NCBI GenBank assembly: GCA_951217055.1
Contig: OX578283.1
Coordinates: 65,765,228-65,829,227, forward strand
DNA length: 64,000 nt
Origin: Gerris lacustris
Taxonomy: Eukaryota > Arthropoda > Insecta > Hemiptera > Gerridae
Direction: 5' to 3'
The first letter of the stretch is position 1. Every line of letters starts with the position of its first letter. The notes under the pieces are model-generated. The model worked only from the letters and a program-made list of their open reading frames with translations. It had not been told where the DNA came from and did not search any database. The position numbers were made by a program, and so were the translations under genes. Positions 10,801 to 26,457 of the stretch are shown here, in pieces.

Positions 10801-13800
10801 ATTTTCTGCGTATGTTAGTCGAATCGACGAAGGTTTAGTAATACAAGCCATTCAATGAATTCCCAAATTGAGTTAATGTTGTTTTTAATATTCACCCTGT
10901 GAGTGACTAATTTAAATCTATTTGTAGATTTGTCACAATGTACGAGTCATAATAGAAATTTTGAAACTTATTGTGGGAAGTTTATGGCACAAAACCCGTA
11001 TGTTTATTCTTCGATAACTGAAAAGCCCGACTCTTACGAAGAAATATGTGTTGAAGTTGATAAATCTCGCTTAAAAGGTCAATTTATGTATTTAATAAAT
11101 TTGTGTTAATCAGATTAACTTAATATAAGTGTAATTCTGGTTTTTTGCCTTTTAATTTTAACATTTTCTTTGAAAATATTTTACAAATACATTGCATGTC
11201 ACTTTAAACTTAAATTATTATTTGGCCAGTTTTCAACTAACATCAGTGCAAAGAAAGTAGGAGGTAAAGAAGGTAGATTAGATTTATAGTAATAAGTAAG
11301 ATTTGGGACTTTGACTTTTATAAATTAAAAAAAATACATGTCTTGTCACGGGACACCCATAAGGTGCTTTTCATTAAATATAAATTATAAAATCACACTG
11401 CTAAGTAAACGATGCTAACTAAATATTTGTACTTAGCCAAGTTTAGGCAAAATTAAAAGAAAAACTTTTTTTTATCATTAAAGCAAGCGTCTTGCAAATA
11501 AATATGTATTGGATATCGAGAAAAAAAGTTAATTTTTATAAGTTGATAGTTAAAGAGGATGATTGTAGTAGAGTGAGGGAACAGGACTATTCCCTAACCC
11601 TCACACCTACACCATTTAAAATATATCACTTCACTACACAAAAACTTCTGCTTGTATCAGGTTGGAATTTTTTTTGGAATTGTGCTTCAGACGATGTTTA
11701 TGAAGTTTTATAAAAATTGTTACATTAGAACGTAAGATATTGGTAAAAACGTTGTTTCCTCTATTTTTAACGTTTAGGTCCGCTTTAATAAATTTAGCAA
11801 TCTTTAACACTTCATAGCCATATCGGTGTTGGTTTTACTAAAAAGAATTATTTATAAAAGTTGTCTCATTGAATAGATAAAGTTAGCATTTTTTTCTTAA
11901 AATTCCAATTTTACATTTGAAGCTTACGTTTACATAAGCATTGCGTGCGAATGCTTGGGCAGATAACGTTGTCTAACAAACTCATCCTGTCCATGTGCAA
12001 AATGAACATGTGTACCAAATTTCAATGCTCATTAATTTGAAGACAGACTGTATTGCAGCCTTTGATTTTATAACATCTTACTTACCTCTAAGTATTTGTG
12101 ACATTCTTATATTTGAATTACCTACATCTATTCCTCCAATTCTTAATCTTTTTTTTTTACTTGTTGCAGGAATTCATTGGATTACATCTATAATGGCTTC
12201 TACTCACTACCCTTCTAAATGGCTTGGTGCTATGATAAGAGATTTCCTAATATATTTATTCTTCTTGATTTGCTTGTCTACAGGTATATCTCATTGTTTT
12301 TTTTTTGTTTTTTTTTTTTCATTATTTATTTATTTATTTATTAACAGTGGTTGCATATTAACATTAAGCTTCACTTAGTCAATCATATATACATTAAAAG
12401 TAACAATAATACATTAAAAAGTAACAATAATAACAATAAAAAGAAAATACAAAGTTCACTATAGGCATAAAGTAAAGAGATACATTCAAAAACTATCCTC
12501 TAAAAATTCGGTAACAGAATAGTAAGCTTTAACTAAAATTATTTGTTTCAAATGTTTTTTAAATTTTTTAATTGGAAGGCTTTTAGTTTCTTTGTCTAAT
12601 TTATTAAAGCACTTGATACCCAGTATCAATGGGGATCGACAAGTTTTATTAAGTCTATGTGGAGGTAAAGCAATTGCTTCACCTCTAGTGCTATAATCAT
12701 GGTCCTTACTATAGAGAGTAGTACCAGGATTAGCAAGGCCGCTGTCCATTGACAATAATTCAATTGCGCTATTATTTAGATCAGTAATTAGTTCATTAAT
12801 TATTTTGACTCCTAACATTCAACGAATTGAGAAACACATCTGGGTGAAAATGTGTAAACGGGTATCTGTACAAGGTATAGATGCCCGTAATATCATTTTT
12901 TGGAAATCAAATTTTATTTTACTTTAGATCAAATTCTATACTTTTTGGTTACAAGTTCAGTAATTCCCTGTTTTTTTTTGTTTTTTTATCAGTTGTTCTT
13001 TCATCGTCAGATCCTGGATTGTATTATTATTGCCATTCAGTGTATCAACTTCTTCTTACAACTCCATATAAAGTACAAGGAACAGAATCGTTAACTACTA
13101 AAACATATTACCAAATGAATTCTATTGCTGACCAATGGAGTGTAGGTAATTTATTTGAATACAATTATTGATTTATTTAGCCCTTGATTTGAGTTTTTAT
13201 AACTTACTACCTTAAAACAAGTGTTATTTGTTTGTAAAATTAAAATAGCACTACCACATGACTTCAATTGAATAACTGAAAATATAATATAGAAGTTACT
13301 CTGTGACTTTTCTTGCATTTCACAATTAACACTAAGTTACAAACTTTTTTTACTGACTCCTATACCGTACATCTAAACTCAAGATGCATAACAAATTACT
13401 CATTTATATCATAATAATTAAGCCCATGTGGTCATATGGCATAGAACTTTGGGGTTGCACCAAGCGTTCCAACTCCTATTGTATCCAAACCATCCAATCT
13501 AAAACCCTAAGAAGAAGACCGACACTCCTTTGTATGTTTCCAACCTTATTCCCTGCAGAGACTTTAGAGTCCCATTTATCCGTGATCTAGCCTCCTCCAA
13601 TCCTTTATTAGTCCAAAACCTATCCTCTCCATCCATTCCACAAATCCCTCTTTGACGCCTAAACAGGCAGTGGCTACGTTACTTATTACCATTAAACTTA
13701 TTAAATTGTAAAAAAAATTCAAGGCATTCAATATTATGAGTACTGTCGATGGAATTTCTTACCTCATGTCATTACAAGTCACTGTAAATATTCTGTACAT

Positions 13801-14046
13801 ACAGTAGAGCGTCGATTATCCGAACGTCAGTTATCCGAACTAGCTTCACGGAAAAAAAAAAAAAAAAAAAAAAAAATTAATTCCTAGAAAGAGCGGTGTT
13901 TGCTGTATAAAGGGATCCCAGATTTCGATGAATTCAGTTTGACGGGGCAGATATTAACATTTGTTTACTAACAACTAACTTTTGTTTGTCTATGTAACTT
14001 GTGGAATACAACCTTCTTTATGCCAAATTAATCTTAGGTGATAAAA

Positions 14047-14098
<52 letters not shown>

Positions 14099-17000
14099 TT
14101 TTCACTATGTACTAGATAAATAAAACAAATATGCTTTTTGCATAAACGTGGTTGATTATTTTTGCATCTTCCCTTTTAAATTTCTAGTGAATTTCGATTA
14201 TCCGAATTTTTGATTATCCGAACCACCCAAAAAAACATTAGTTCGGATAATCGACGCTCTACTGTATTTGTATTGCTTTATCATTTGTACTAATGTAGTT
14301 TCAATATTCTAAGAAACAACACAAAAAAACTATCAACACATAAACATGAAAAAAACGGTTAGAAACTGCAGTACAGATAATCTGCTGCACCTTCTTTTTA
14401 TTTATAATAAAGTTCCACTAGGAAAACTTGAGTCCTTATCTTTTTAAAGTGAAACTTCTTTACCCACGGTAGAGTAAATTAATTGCCGGCTTAAGTCGGC
14501 ATTTGATTTACCTGTAAAAAATCTTTCAGTTGGATGAGTCTCGATCCACCAACCTCTGATTCAGCAGGCATAAGTGCTAACCATTGCATTACAGAGGTAG
14601 TTGTTTTTTTAATACACAAAATTGGTATATAAGCGTAATGTTACATACATTATAATAATATAATATTATATATAAATGTTTTCATGTTTTTTTTTTTTTT
14701 CATTATTCGCTAAATTGTTATGAAAATATTTTATTTTTCAATTAAATTCCACGTAATCATTTCTAAATCCTGAAATAATAAAATAATTAGCAAATGCAAA
14801 GAGAGCAATGCATAAAACTCAACTGTTTCTAGAACTTAAGTTTCACTTCTAATGCATGAGAGTCTCACACATATTTTTTATTATTATGTGCTTTAAATTT
14901 TACTTTTTTACTTGCAGTTTATTAGAACAGTGTTTGTACCGAATGTTTATATAAGTCAGATAATAGACAAGGAAGTGAGAAGCTCAAATAAAGGAATGGA
15001 AATGTATGGCAGTGTCCTTATTGGAGTTCCCAGATTGCAACAGGTCAACTTAACTTATTAGTTTTTTTAAATTTATTTTAATTGTAGACAATATATCATT
15101 TCAAATTAGAAAACGTAGACTTAATTAGTAGGGTTTTCTGGAAAATGTCTATTCTAATATCTGTAGGCGTCTATTCTATGTGAAAAAACATGCATTTAGA
15201 TTTGGCTCAAATTCTTTCCCTTTTTAGGGTTTTGTAGATACTTCTCAAAACCCTTATACCGAGGGTGATGTGTCCATCCGTCCGTCGCTCTTTGGTTCAT
15301 AGGGCCCGAACCGTTTAAGCCAAAGTACTGAAATTTGAAACACTGGTGCAACTTTTTGACCCAACCACAGGAAAAATATACAGAAGTTCATAATTAGATT
15401 TGCGCATGCGCAATTCGAAAAAATGTGGTAAACTCAAAAATTTATATTTTTTTTAATTTTTGAGTAGGGTATCAAATGAAAGCTGCTGAAGAGTAGGACG
15501 CATATATGTATATTCTTTTTTAAATTTTGCATTCCTTGTTGGGTAAAAAAATCAAAATATACCCCAAAAAAATCCCCCCCCCCAACCACTATAGATCGGC
15601 TGGCGCTAAAATTTTGAAATAATTCATGCTAATACCTTATAGTGGGGCGATGATATTTCCGGGAGTTCATTCCCAGGTTTTAAAAATTACCAATTTTGTG
15701 CGCGAAAATTTGGAGTGTGCCCAAAATTTTATTTTTTAAAAATTTTGAGTTGGGTATCAAATGAAAGCTGCTGAATAGTAGGATACAAATATGTATTTGC
15801 TTTTTTAAATTTTTAATTCTTTATTGGTTTTATAAGTAAAATGTACCCCCAAAAAATTCCCCCCCCCCCAAATTTTATATAATGGCTTGTCTTAAAATTT
15901 TGAAATGATTCATGGTTACACCGTATGGTTGGGCGATGAAAATTCCTAAAAAAATGTAATTTATTTGTCGTTATTACCTATAAAAAATATTGTGACCTCC
16001 CGGGGGATCGAACCCGGGACCCTTAGGATCGAAGAAAAAAAATCATAATTACATAACGGGTATGCTTAATTATCTACTAAACCCTTAAAAGTACTTGGAC
16101 GCAAGTATTTCCCTGTGATTTTTAGGGTTTCTTATGCTGAGGGTGATGGGTCTGTCTGTCCATCATACTTTGGTTTATATCCTCTGAACCCTTCACTATA
16201 GAGAATTGAAATTTAAAATACTGGCGTAACTTTTTGGATCGAACATATGATTTAATGTGCACTTGCACAATGTCCAAACATGTGCCAAGCTCAAAATTTT
16301 CATTTTTTTTTTAAACTTTATAGAGGGAGTCAAATGAAAGCTACTGAAGAGTAGATAAAAAACATATATAACATTTTATAACTATTGTGCTTTTTACTGC
16401 TAATATTTAGTTGTTAGCTCCAAAATTTCACTTCCAAAAATGCCCTCTGCCCAACAATCTTATAATGGCTAGTAATAAAATTATGAAATAATTCATGCTA
16501 ATACCTTATGATGGGGCTATGAAAATTTTCCGAAATAAATTCACACTTTATATAAATTGCAAATTTTCTCCACTTACATGGGCTGTGACAAAATTGTAAT
16601 TTTTTAAAAATTTTGTGTGGGGTACCAAATAAAATCTACTGAGATTAGAAAAATGTATAAACATTTTTTAAAAAATTGATTTTTTTATTGAAGTTACCCT
16701 CATAAATATAATACTTAGAAAAATGTATTTTCTTGAGAGAATAAGTGGACATTTTTCTACGTTTTTATTAGTTCGCTTTCTTGTTTGTTTGTCCTGTACA
16801 AATCTTTCAATCGATTTCTAATTAACTCCCCGAATAGCTAGACATTTGAAACTTTTAGCATAGCTCAGAACACGATGACGATGCATTATTTTAATACTTT
16901 TAGCCATCTTTCAGCAGAATGTAATTGGTTTTCAGCAAATTTTGCTGTATGAAAAGTTAGTTCGGAAAAAATACGCTAGTTATTTTATTTGTTTTGCCAT

Positions 17001-20000
17001 GTCCCATATTTACAATCTTCATATTGACAGTTTTCAAATTTGTGATTTTTATAAATAAGAGATAAACATTGAATGACAGCAAAACAGGAAATATATCGAT
17101 TATATTATTTATCGATTATATTATTTCAAATAAATCGATGGCTCGGTTTAGATTTGGTGTTGGGGAGATCCTTTTATAGGTTTAAGATCAGCTCTCTAGA
17201 TGGTGGTCATTTATGTGAAGTAAATAAATTTGGAGCTATTTTTTTTTTTTTTTACTAACATTATATATATTATATAACAGTAACAATTATATTATCAACA
17301 TTACATACGATTCAACAGAAAATTTAAAAACGTAGTATATAAAAAGTTCTTTTTATCTTGAAATTTTGTGAGTTAATAATAAAAAACTCAGTAGTTATTT
17401 CTTATGAACACCTTCTTTAAATATGGTCCATGCTGTTTCTTCCCCATGCACTACAACTAGAGTTTTAATATTCAATGTATAAATAAAGAGAGGGTAATTG
17501 CTCAATTAAAATTAACCTAATGAAAGAATTCTCTAATACAGAATTCACTCTTACTAAGTTAACACACTGAAGATAATATTATTTGTCGAGACACATTTGG
17601 GAATTTTAGAATAATAAATTGTGGTGACAATATTCTATATAATATTGTTATGTTACTTTATATCAACCACTCTAGTCATAATTATGAATTGGTACCACAA
17701 AATCTCACTCAAAATGACTAATTATTTAAAATTAACCTACTCTTAATATGATCAATATAACAACTATCTTGAAATACTCTAAAATTAACATTTTTTTATT
17801 TTTAATTTTCATGTAAATCTGAAGCAGGCAAGAGTGAAACCTGACGAATGTCAAGTTTTGCCAGAATTAAAGAAAACTTTTGAAGTTTGCTTTGATTATT
17901 ATTCACAATCTAAAGAAGATACTCGACCTTTTGGAACCAAAGAGGACAACGGGTCTGTTAAAGAAAAAAAATGTATAATAGTATACCTAATGAATGATAA
18001 TAATACCAAACCTACATAAACAACTAATGTGTAATATTTTGGCACTTTCAATGTTAACCCTAGAATACTAACGTTAGGTATAAGAATGTTATTACTACCG
18101 ATATTCACTGTGACTATCATTGGGTCTGTTTTAAATTATATTATTTTTTATTCTCTAAATATAGTAAGTTACTTAAAAAGTCAGTATTAATTTGGTTTAA
18201 AATAAACATGACATTTTTTTTAAAAAAAAGTTGGTACATATTTGTATATTAATAAGTAGTGGAATACAATTTTACTTTCAGGTAACATCTATTCAGAGTA
18301 ATTTTTGCATCTGTTCAGTCAAATTTCTTACAAATAAGCGTTAGAAAAATAATTATTATAAAAAATACTAAACAGTGTAGGCATACGGGGACGTCGGGAA
18401 CTATTAAGGCCACCCTACACGATCAATCTGATTGTCAATCTGACGTAGGATTGACAATCTGATTGAACGTGTAAGGGCAAGATTGATGGATTGATGAATG
18501 TGATTGACGGATTTCCAGATATTCTGAAATCCGAGCTTCAATCATGTGAGGTGGTGGGGGATTCTGTGAGTGGCGGGGGATTCTGTCAATCTGACTGACC
18601 GTGTAGTGGCTTCATCAATCTTTTCTTCAGTCCAGAGTCCAGTGCGTGCCATAATGGAGGACACTTCTTTCCTTAGGTCTCCCGACTCTCCTTTTTTAAG
18701 CACGCCCATGATATGGGTATCAAATGAAAGGGTTTGCTAAGAGGAATACGAATAAAAGCTTGTTTTTTAAAAATGTTTTTACTTGAAATTTATTTAGTAA
18801 AGATAGAAGATAGTGATTAGAGAAAGATAATTTTAAAAAGCAAATTATACATCATCAGTGTATAAAAATAAAATTAATCACAAAGCAGGTATAAAAGAAT
18901 TTAATAAATTCTATTCAGGTACATATTTATAAGCAATTGAATATTAAAACATTAAAAAAAATAGGTAAAAGTGAATTGTACGGTGCTGTTTACAGAATTA
19001 AAGTACGATTTTTTTCATGCTCCACTAATTTTCTGAAGAAAAATAACCCTGCTGCATATAGACCAGCTTGATGACCAAATCGAAGTATAAAATTCAATGG
19101 CAATGACACCGTACAATTCACTTTAGCCAAAACATATTATAAAATGATTGTCAATCTGATTGAACGTGTAGGGTCTCTTGTGATTGAAGGCAGGATTGTC
19201 AATCTACTTCAATCTGATTGATTCAATCAGATTGACAATCAGATTGATCGTGTAGGGTGGCCTTTAGATGTAGGGGTGACTGTCAGCCATTTCTATCAAT
19301 TCAATATGTCACTTTGACACATAAGTAGTATTCTAGGGTTAATTTGGTGGTCAAAAGAGTAGATGTATTTGACAATGGATTAAGGTTTTCTAAAACCATT
19401 AAAAAAAAATAAAAATAAAAATAAAAAAAATACAAAATTCTGTGGCAATAAAAATAAAGGGGGGATTAGCTCTGTTAAGAGTCGAACTGAGGGTTGACTG
19501 AAGGTGGATTGACTGTGGGCAGTTCACTCTGTCTGGTCCTGGTCCGCTCAGGTTAGGCACCGATCTGGATTGCTCAGATAGCAACCCTGACGAGTGTGTC
19601 CGGTGTGACCGGACTGCGACCAAAGGGGTGAATGTTCCCATATAAAAACATAGAAAGGGATCCTTTTTGGAGTGTGGACCGTATGGAGACAGATTGGACA
19701 GAGACTGTAAGTACGAATCCACCTTTAAACAACCTTCATCATCTAAACATGCTTAATATGTTACAATATTTTTTTAATGATGGTAATTACTATAATGTTG
19801 ATTACTTGTTTAGGTGGGTGTACTCAAAAGATCCTGATGATAGAATTTACTTTGGCAAAGTTTCTAATTATCTAGGAGGAGGTTATTCCTTCAATTTGAG
19901 TAATAATGTTTATGAAGCCAAGAATAATTTGGAAAATCTTTATCAAAACTCTTGGATTGACCGAGCCACAAGAGTTGTTTTTATAGATTTTACTCTATAT

Positions 20001-23000
20001 ACGCCAATTATTAATTACTTTCATGTGATCAAGTAAGAAAGTTACAATTTTTTTTTTTTATTTCTATATACTTATATTATTATTTAAAAAGGAAGAAATA
20101 TGGATCAAAATAATTGCAGATTATTTTTTGAAAATCTAGGTCTTCTAGTGGTGACAGCGTCTCAGTGGATGTAGGTTGTAACATTCATACCTCCTATGCT
20201 GGAACTATATCCAGGGGTGTGCATGTTGCTCTGATAAAAGAGATGTAAGGTTTTTATCCTGGTCCAGGCCCTGAAATCATACTTGTTGTTTATTGCAAAC
20301 AACAACATGTTGTTCTACCCTGCAGATTCCTCTTAAGGTTCTGATGTTCACCTGCTGGATGTATCTTCAGGGTAGAACAACATGTTGTTCTACCCTGCAG
20401 GTTCCTCTGTAGGTTCTGACTCACCTGCTGGATGCATCTTCAGGGTAGAACAACATGCTGTTCTACCCTACAGGTTTCTCTTAAGGTTCTGATGTTCACC
20501 TGCTGGATGTATCTTCAGGGTAGAACAACATGTTCTTCTACCCTGCAGGTTCCTCTGTAGGCTTTGATGTTCACCTGCTGGATGCATCTTCAGGGTAGAA
20601 CAACATGTTGTTCTACCCTGCAGGTTCCTCTGTAGGTTCTGACTTTCACCTGCTGGATGCATCTTCTGAGTAGAACAATATGTTGTTCTACCCTGCAGGT
20701 TCCTCTGTAGGTTCTGATGTTCACCTGCTGGATGCATCTTCAGGGCAGAACCACATGTTGTTCTACCCTGCAGGTTCATCTTTCAGTTCTGACCTTCACC
20801 TGCTGGATGCATCTTCAGGGTAGAAAAACATGTTCTACCCTGAAGAGGTATCCAAGGAACCAAGGAGAAGCTGTTATCACCTGAAGATCTAGAGCTTCAA
20901 TATAACATCAACAACAAACAATTATTTTTACCAATGTTCAGTGAAATCAACAAATTTGTTTAATGTAGGCTTCAAATTGTAGCTAAACTCATTAGAATTA
21001 ATCCAAATAGTGTTTACTTATTTGTAAGACCCAAATCAAACTGATGTCACTAAGCAATTTATCTGTATACAAAATAAACATAGATTTCTTGGTGAGAGTA
21101 TGATAAATTAAAAAGTGAGATCGATTCCTCATAAATGTTAAAACTTCCTAAATGAATAGTTCAAGTTGCACTTAGTGTGGTGCTAACAGTCTTGGTAGTG
21201 TATTCTTGAGCCCTGTGTTATCAAAGTCAAATTTATTTATTAAATATTCTATCACCTCACTTTTTTAAAGTCAAATTAATAATAATAATACTAGTCAAGG
21301 AGATAGCGTGCAAAAAGGTGTCTGACTAACATCAAGCTGGAATTTTGTTTATACAGTGTATTAACCGGCCTGGTCGGGACCAGGACCTGGCCGGTTACCC
21401 GTTTGGCCAGTTGATCCGAGGTTCTCGTGAAAAATAGAACCAATCAAAAAGAACCTATATATTTTATCATATGTCATGAATAAAAAACAATTAAGACGTT
21501 TTTGCTCCTTATTTTATTACCTAATTTTTTTATAACTTATTTTTTGATAAGGCAAGCACACAACTGAGTGAGTAACGTCCTCTCTCCTCTTATCCTCAAG
21601 AAATTTGCTCTAACGAAATTCGGAGAAAGGCTCCGACAAAGCAACAGGTGAAGAAAAAAGAATCACAGAGATGTTAATTGATTCCTAGAAATATGTAGTC
21701 ATAGAATCAAACGCGCTCCTATTTTGTCCACCACATCAACGTCACGTGACCCCCCTTAATTTTCCAGGAAATGCCGTCAAACAATCAATGTTTAGCCACC
21801 TGCCATCTAATATTTTGTTTTTTAATTGTATCTGCATCGACTATAGTGATACTACTAAAGTTGTACAAAAAAAAAAAAAAAAAAATCATATAATAGGCCG
21901 GTTAATCCGAGGACCGGTTGATCCGTGGCCGGTTAAGAGGGGTTACACTGTAAGTAAATCTTTTAGTGCCTTAATATGTAGTCGGCTAAGTTCATCTGCG
22001 GGACATAGCTTATGGGAATAGGCATTAAAAAAAAAAAAAAAAAAACGGTGGAGAGTGGTCATGTCCTGCCCATTTGGTGGACAATGTGATTTTCATGATC
22101 ATGAGTACAAAATCAGTTAGTAGACCAAAATTAAAAAACAAATAATACTGCCAAGCTATGTCCCACAGAAAAACTTAGCCGACCACACATACTTAAAAGG
22201 GACCAAAAGATTAACTTATACTCAAAATTATAGCTTAACCCTTTCAGTACTGAGGTAGAAATCAAAAGTAGGCTTCCACAGACGGGGCCGTATTTTCAGA
22301 CCGGCCTTCCCCAGCCTGAGTCGTTTCAACCCTCACACAAAACTATCCATTCTTCAACGCTTTCACACTATTTATTTTATATCTCCTACATTTTTTATCA
22401 TATTAGGATAGTTCTTGTTTTATTACTTTTTTACATTCATCTATAATTATTTTTTTATTTTTAATTAATTTTAGATGTTAATTTAATAATTTTCAATTCT
22501 ATATATACATAAAAAAAAAGTAAAAGTAATGTAAATTTTATGAATAACTGGTATTTTTTTTATATATATAAATAACTTTTTTTCATTTCTTTATTATTTT
22601 TGACATATTTCATATTATACAATACATTGATAATTTTTCAAACATGACGAAAAAAAATAATAATAATAATAATAAGTCCTAGCCTTCTTTCGTATCCAGG
22701 CTTTGGACCGGCAAAGGCGAAGTTAAACTTTTTTTTAATTTTATTTAATTTAATTTTTTTTGTTGAGTTTATTGAAACATAAACTTAATATCTAAACCAT
22801 AGGGGACAAAAAGAAGAAAAAAGAAAAAATATGAATAAACTACTCTTTTTTACATAAATCGTAAAAACAAATTGTATAAAAATTAAGTTAAGAGACATAA
22901 ATATTATTTCGGAGAAAAAAAAAAGAAAAAAAAAAGCTTTATAAAAAGGGAAACGCTCCAAGGATGAACGTAAGAAGGTACAATAGATTTTGACCTTCGC

Positions 23001-25386
23001 TGACCTCATTTGGCCTTAAAAAAATATTACGCGGGGCTGGCGCAAGTAATATGAGTCACCCGCCCTGCTAGAGTTGCAACCCCTTTCATTTTATTCTATC
23101 ACTGAGAAATATTAACCCCAGCGACACCTAGTGAGCCTATTATTTACCATTGTACATCATGCTAGTTCCGATAGATGGCGTTAGGAGTCACGTGCGACGT
23201 CTAGTAAGGCTTCTATTTGAAAACATACATAAGAAAACCTCAAAACGTCCATAGACGTCTGTAGGCTGTGGAAGGCACTTTTTGATTACGTCTATAGACG
23301 TTTACAGTCTAATAAAGGCACTTACTAATTACGTCCATAGACGTCTACAGTGCCGAAAGGGTTAATGTTAGTCACACAATTTTTTGCACGCTGTCTCCTG
23401 GACTTTGGTGAATATTCTTTATTTCACCACTGAAACAAATAACTATAATTACAACCATTTAAAGAACTAAACAATAAACAATATTATTTGGTGAGAGTTC
23501 TCAGTAGATGTTGTAGCACCTAAAGAGAGGACTCTGCCTCTCTATTTTGTCTCTTTATTTTATGCTAGAAATGTTAATTTATTTTTTAAAATTCTATATG
23601 CCCTCACTTTTATTTTAAATTTTTGTTTTTTGTTATTTTATTTTTCAGATTAGCTATGGAACTGCCCCCTAGTGGTGGAGTTTTACCTTCTGCCCACTGT
23701 TATTCATTGAAATTGTTTAGATATATTTCATACTATGATTTTTTCATTCTTGCTGTTGAAATATTCTTAATTATTTTTGTCGTCTACTTCACTGCTCAGT
23801 TGATTAGAGAGTTATGTTTTTATGGTCGCACTTACATATTATTATACTGGGGAGTTTACGACATATTATTATTGATGGTAATTATTTTTTAAATTATTTA
23901 TAAGTCATATGCAATGGTTTAATTGAGATTAGTGATTAAATGGATAGAATATTTTTCTTCAAGAATGTGGGAACGTTAGCATTTATATTCTTATTTAAGA
24001 TTTGAGAGATACTTGGTAGATCAAAGGACAGGCGATCTTGAATGATTTAGTTTGTGCAGAAACTTGAGAAGAATTAATCGGTCTGATACAACTCAGACAA
24101 ACTTTCTCATATACAAGTTTATAATTACTTAGCCCAGTGTTTTCCATTTATTAGTTTTCTTGGGTACATTTAATTATTATTAAACATTTCATCAAAATGT
24201 ATCATAAAAATAACTTCTCCTCAACAGGCAATTGAACCCGGCCTCTCTCTGTCTATGTTTAAACCTATTTACATTTTAAAATTTTTAAATAAAATTTTTG
24301 AAACTGTTTTCTAGAAATATTGTTTTTTCAGTTTTTTGGGGGTTGCGCCCTCAAATTTGGAGCTAACATTAATTTCTCGACATCACCCCGGGGTACGATT
24401 TTCTGGACATGATGGACAAAATTTGGCATAAATGCAAAATTTCGTCAAAATCGGCCCAGTAGTTAGGTTCCAGGTGTCTGCATAGACAGATGACAGACAA
24501 ACATTTTTTAAAAACCACTTTTTTGGACTCAGGGGACCTCAAAACGTGTAAATCTATCAAAATACTTTCTCTTTATATGAGATATAGTATAAAGTGCCTT
24601 CTTGACAACTGTTCCACTTTGTAAAGAAATTTCTAAAGTATTGTTTAATAAACTTATCCCATTTTTAAAGCTTTTAAAATTATTTCTGAAGAAATATTTA
24701 TTTTGATTTCACTAATAATCATATTATTGTTTATAACTTAGAATCTTATGTTTATAATGTTGTTTCAGATGATGTACACTTATATTGTGTTTTCGGTTTA
24801 TCTATCTGTTGAATCTTATCTAAATACAGTTAAATTAATGAATAAATCCATGGATAACTCAACGTACTTTCCTAATTTTAACTATATTGCACAGCTAAGT
24901 GTAATATTTCATAAATTTGCAAGTGTATTTCTTTTTGCTGCCTTAATTAAAATTTTAAGGTTTCTATCAATAAGCAAAACATATTGTTTCTTCAGTTCTA
25001 CTCTGTCGGATGTGAGTATTCTATTTATTATTATTATAGTCCAGGAGATAGTGTGCAAAAAAGTGTCTGACTAACATCAAGCTAGAATTTTGTATACAAG
25101 TCAATCTCTTGGCGCCCTCTAAGAATGTGTGGTCTGCTAAGTACGTCGGCAGGACATAGCTTGGCAATAAGCATGGTGGAAAATGTGATTTTCATGATCC
25201 AAAATTACGTAAAAAATTAGTTAGGTGACCAAACTTCAAGTTGATGTCAATTGGTCAATTGATAGGTATATCATGGACTATTATTTATTTTTTTTTTTTT
25301 TCGGTTGTAGTTTTAGTCGCGTTCAACAGCTCATTAGGTCATTACAGGACGGGGTTATCCGGATATTATTATTATTATTATTATTA

Positions 25387-25422
<36 letters not shown>

Positions 25423-26408
25423 ACTTTACAGTGAACTGTGTGTTTTCATTGTTAAACTAAAAAAAAGATCATCTTAGTGCTCTTATTTTAAAAGAGGGAG
25501 AAATAAGATAGTATGTTCAACATCAGGTTGCTTGTTTAGGTTATCCTGAACACAATTTTGAATACAGTAGGGCCCCATTTATCCAGACCAATTCAGTCAT
25601 CTGGATTAGTGGGATTTCCAGATTAGTGAGGTTTTCTAAAAAAATATAGCATAAAACAATTTATAAAAAAATGTATGTATAGGTACTATTATACAATATG
25701 GATAAATTAAATTTACAGCAATGAGGGATGTTAGAGGTGTGGCGAATTTAGGAAAAACTTTTGCTTATCATAAGCTTTCATAACATAAACTTTTTTTTTT
25801 AACAATAATTGGTTGAGATCCGTTTGAATAATTTCATGCCTGGTAACATTCAATCCACCATAATTCAAAAACTAGTCCGTTGATCTCAAACTTTAATTAT
25901 ACCATTCAAAAGCTTATTAAAAGCAAAGGTTTTCCTAAATTGCCACACTTCTATCATCCCTCAATTAAGAGAAGAAAACTCATGGTCAAATTTAAAAAAA
26001 TCAAAATTCTTAATTGTAACAGGACTTAAAAGAAGCTTATCAGCTGTTAATTTGAAAATGAGTTATTCTGAATTTTCATGCTCTTTAAAATAATTGTCCC
26101 TTAGCCCAAATTCTCTCTCATTTAGTTTTTGAGATATTATGCAATTTTTGTGTACCACTCTGAAAAATGAAATAAATTGATATCTCGAGAACTATTGAGA
26201 AATGGGTATATGCTTACTCGACATTTTTAGTTGAATTTGACCCATAGGATCCACCAGTTTCATTATGACATTTTATCGCGGGTCACCCTGTATATTGATC
26301 ACAGAATGTTTTATTAGTTTTTTTTTTTTTTTTTTTTTAAGAAAGTTTTTCTCCGAAAACAATTTTTACAGGGATTGGCAATTTCTTGAACAAGGCAATG
26401 CTATAACA

Positions 26409-26457
<49 letters not shown>

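Larger units (their letters stand above)
21293..23404. mobile_element. Large TIR element hosting two other insertions
   Basis: AGTCAAGGAGATAGCGTGCA at the left and TGCACGCTGTCTCCTGGACT at the right are inverted repeats. Inner inverted pairs (for example GGACATAGCTTATGGG at 22002 against CAAGCTATGTCCCACAG at 22152) support a foldback structure. A partial copy of one end lies at 25040-25240. The span includes a Tigger-like MITE (21355-21955) and a TTAA-bounded element (22235-23365). Confidence 0.65.

Noticed and set aside
11995..12378. 127-residue frame taken as a separate membrane protein
   Set aside because: Only 12170-12283 is coding (polycystin exon 4); the rest is intron read-through, shown by splice sites and phase.
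20468..20779. 103-residue minus-strand frame with repeated [18 protein letters not shown] peptide
   Set aside because: It is the translation of a 75-bp minisatellite whose unit length keeps any frame open; no start context, splice sites or family match.
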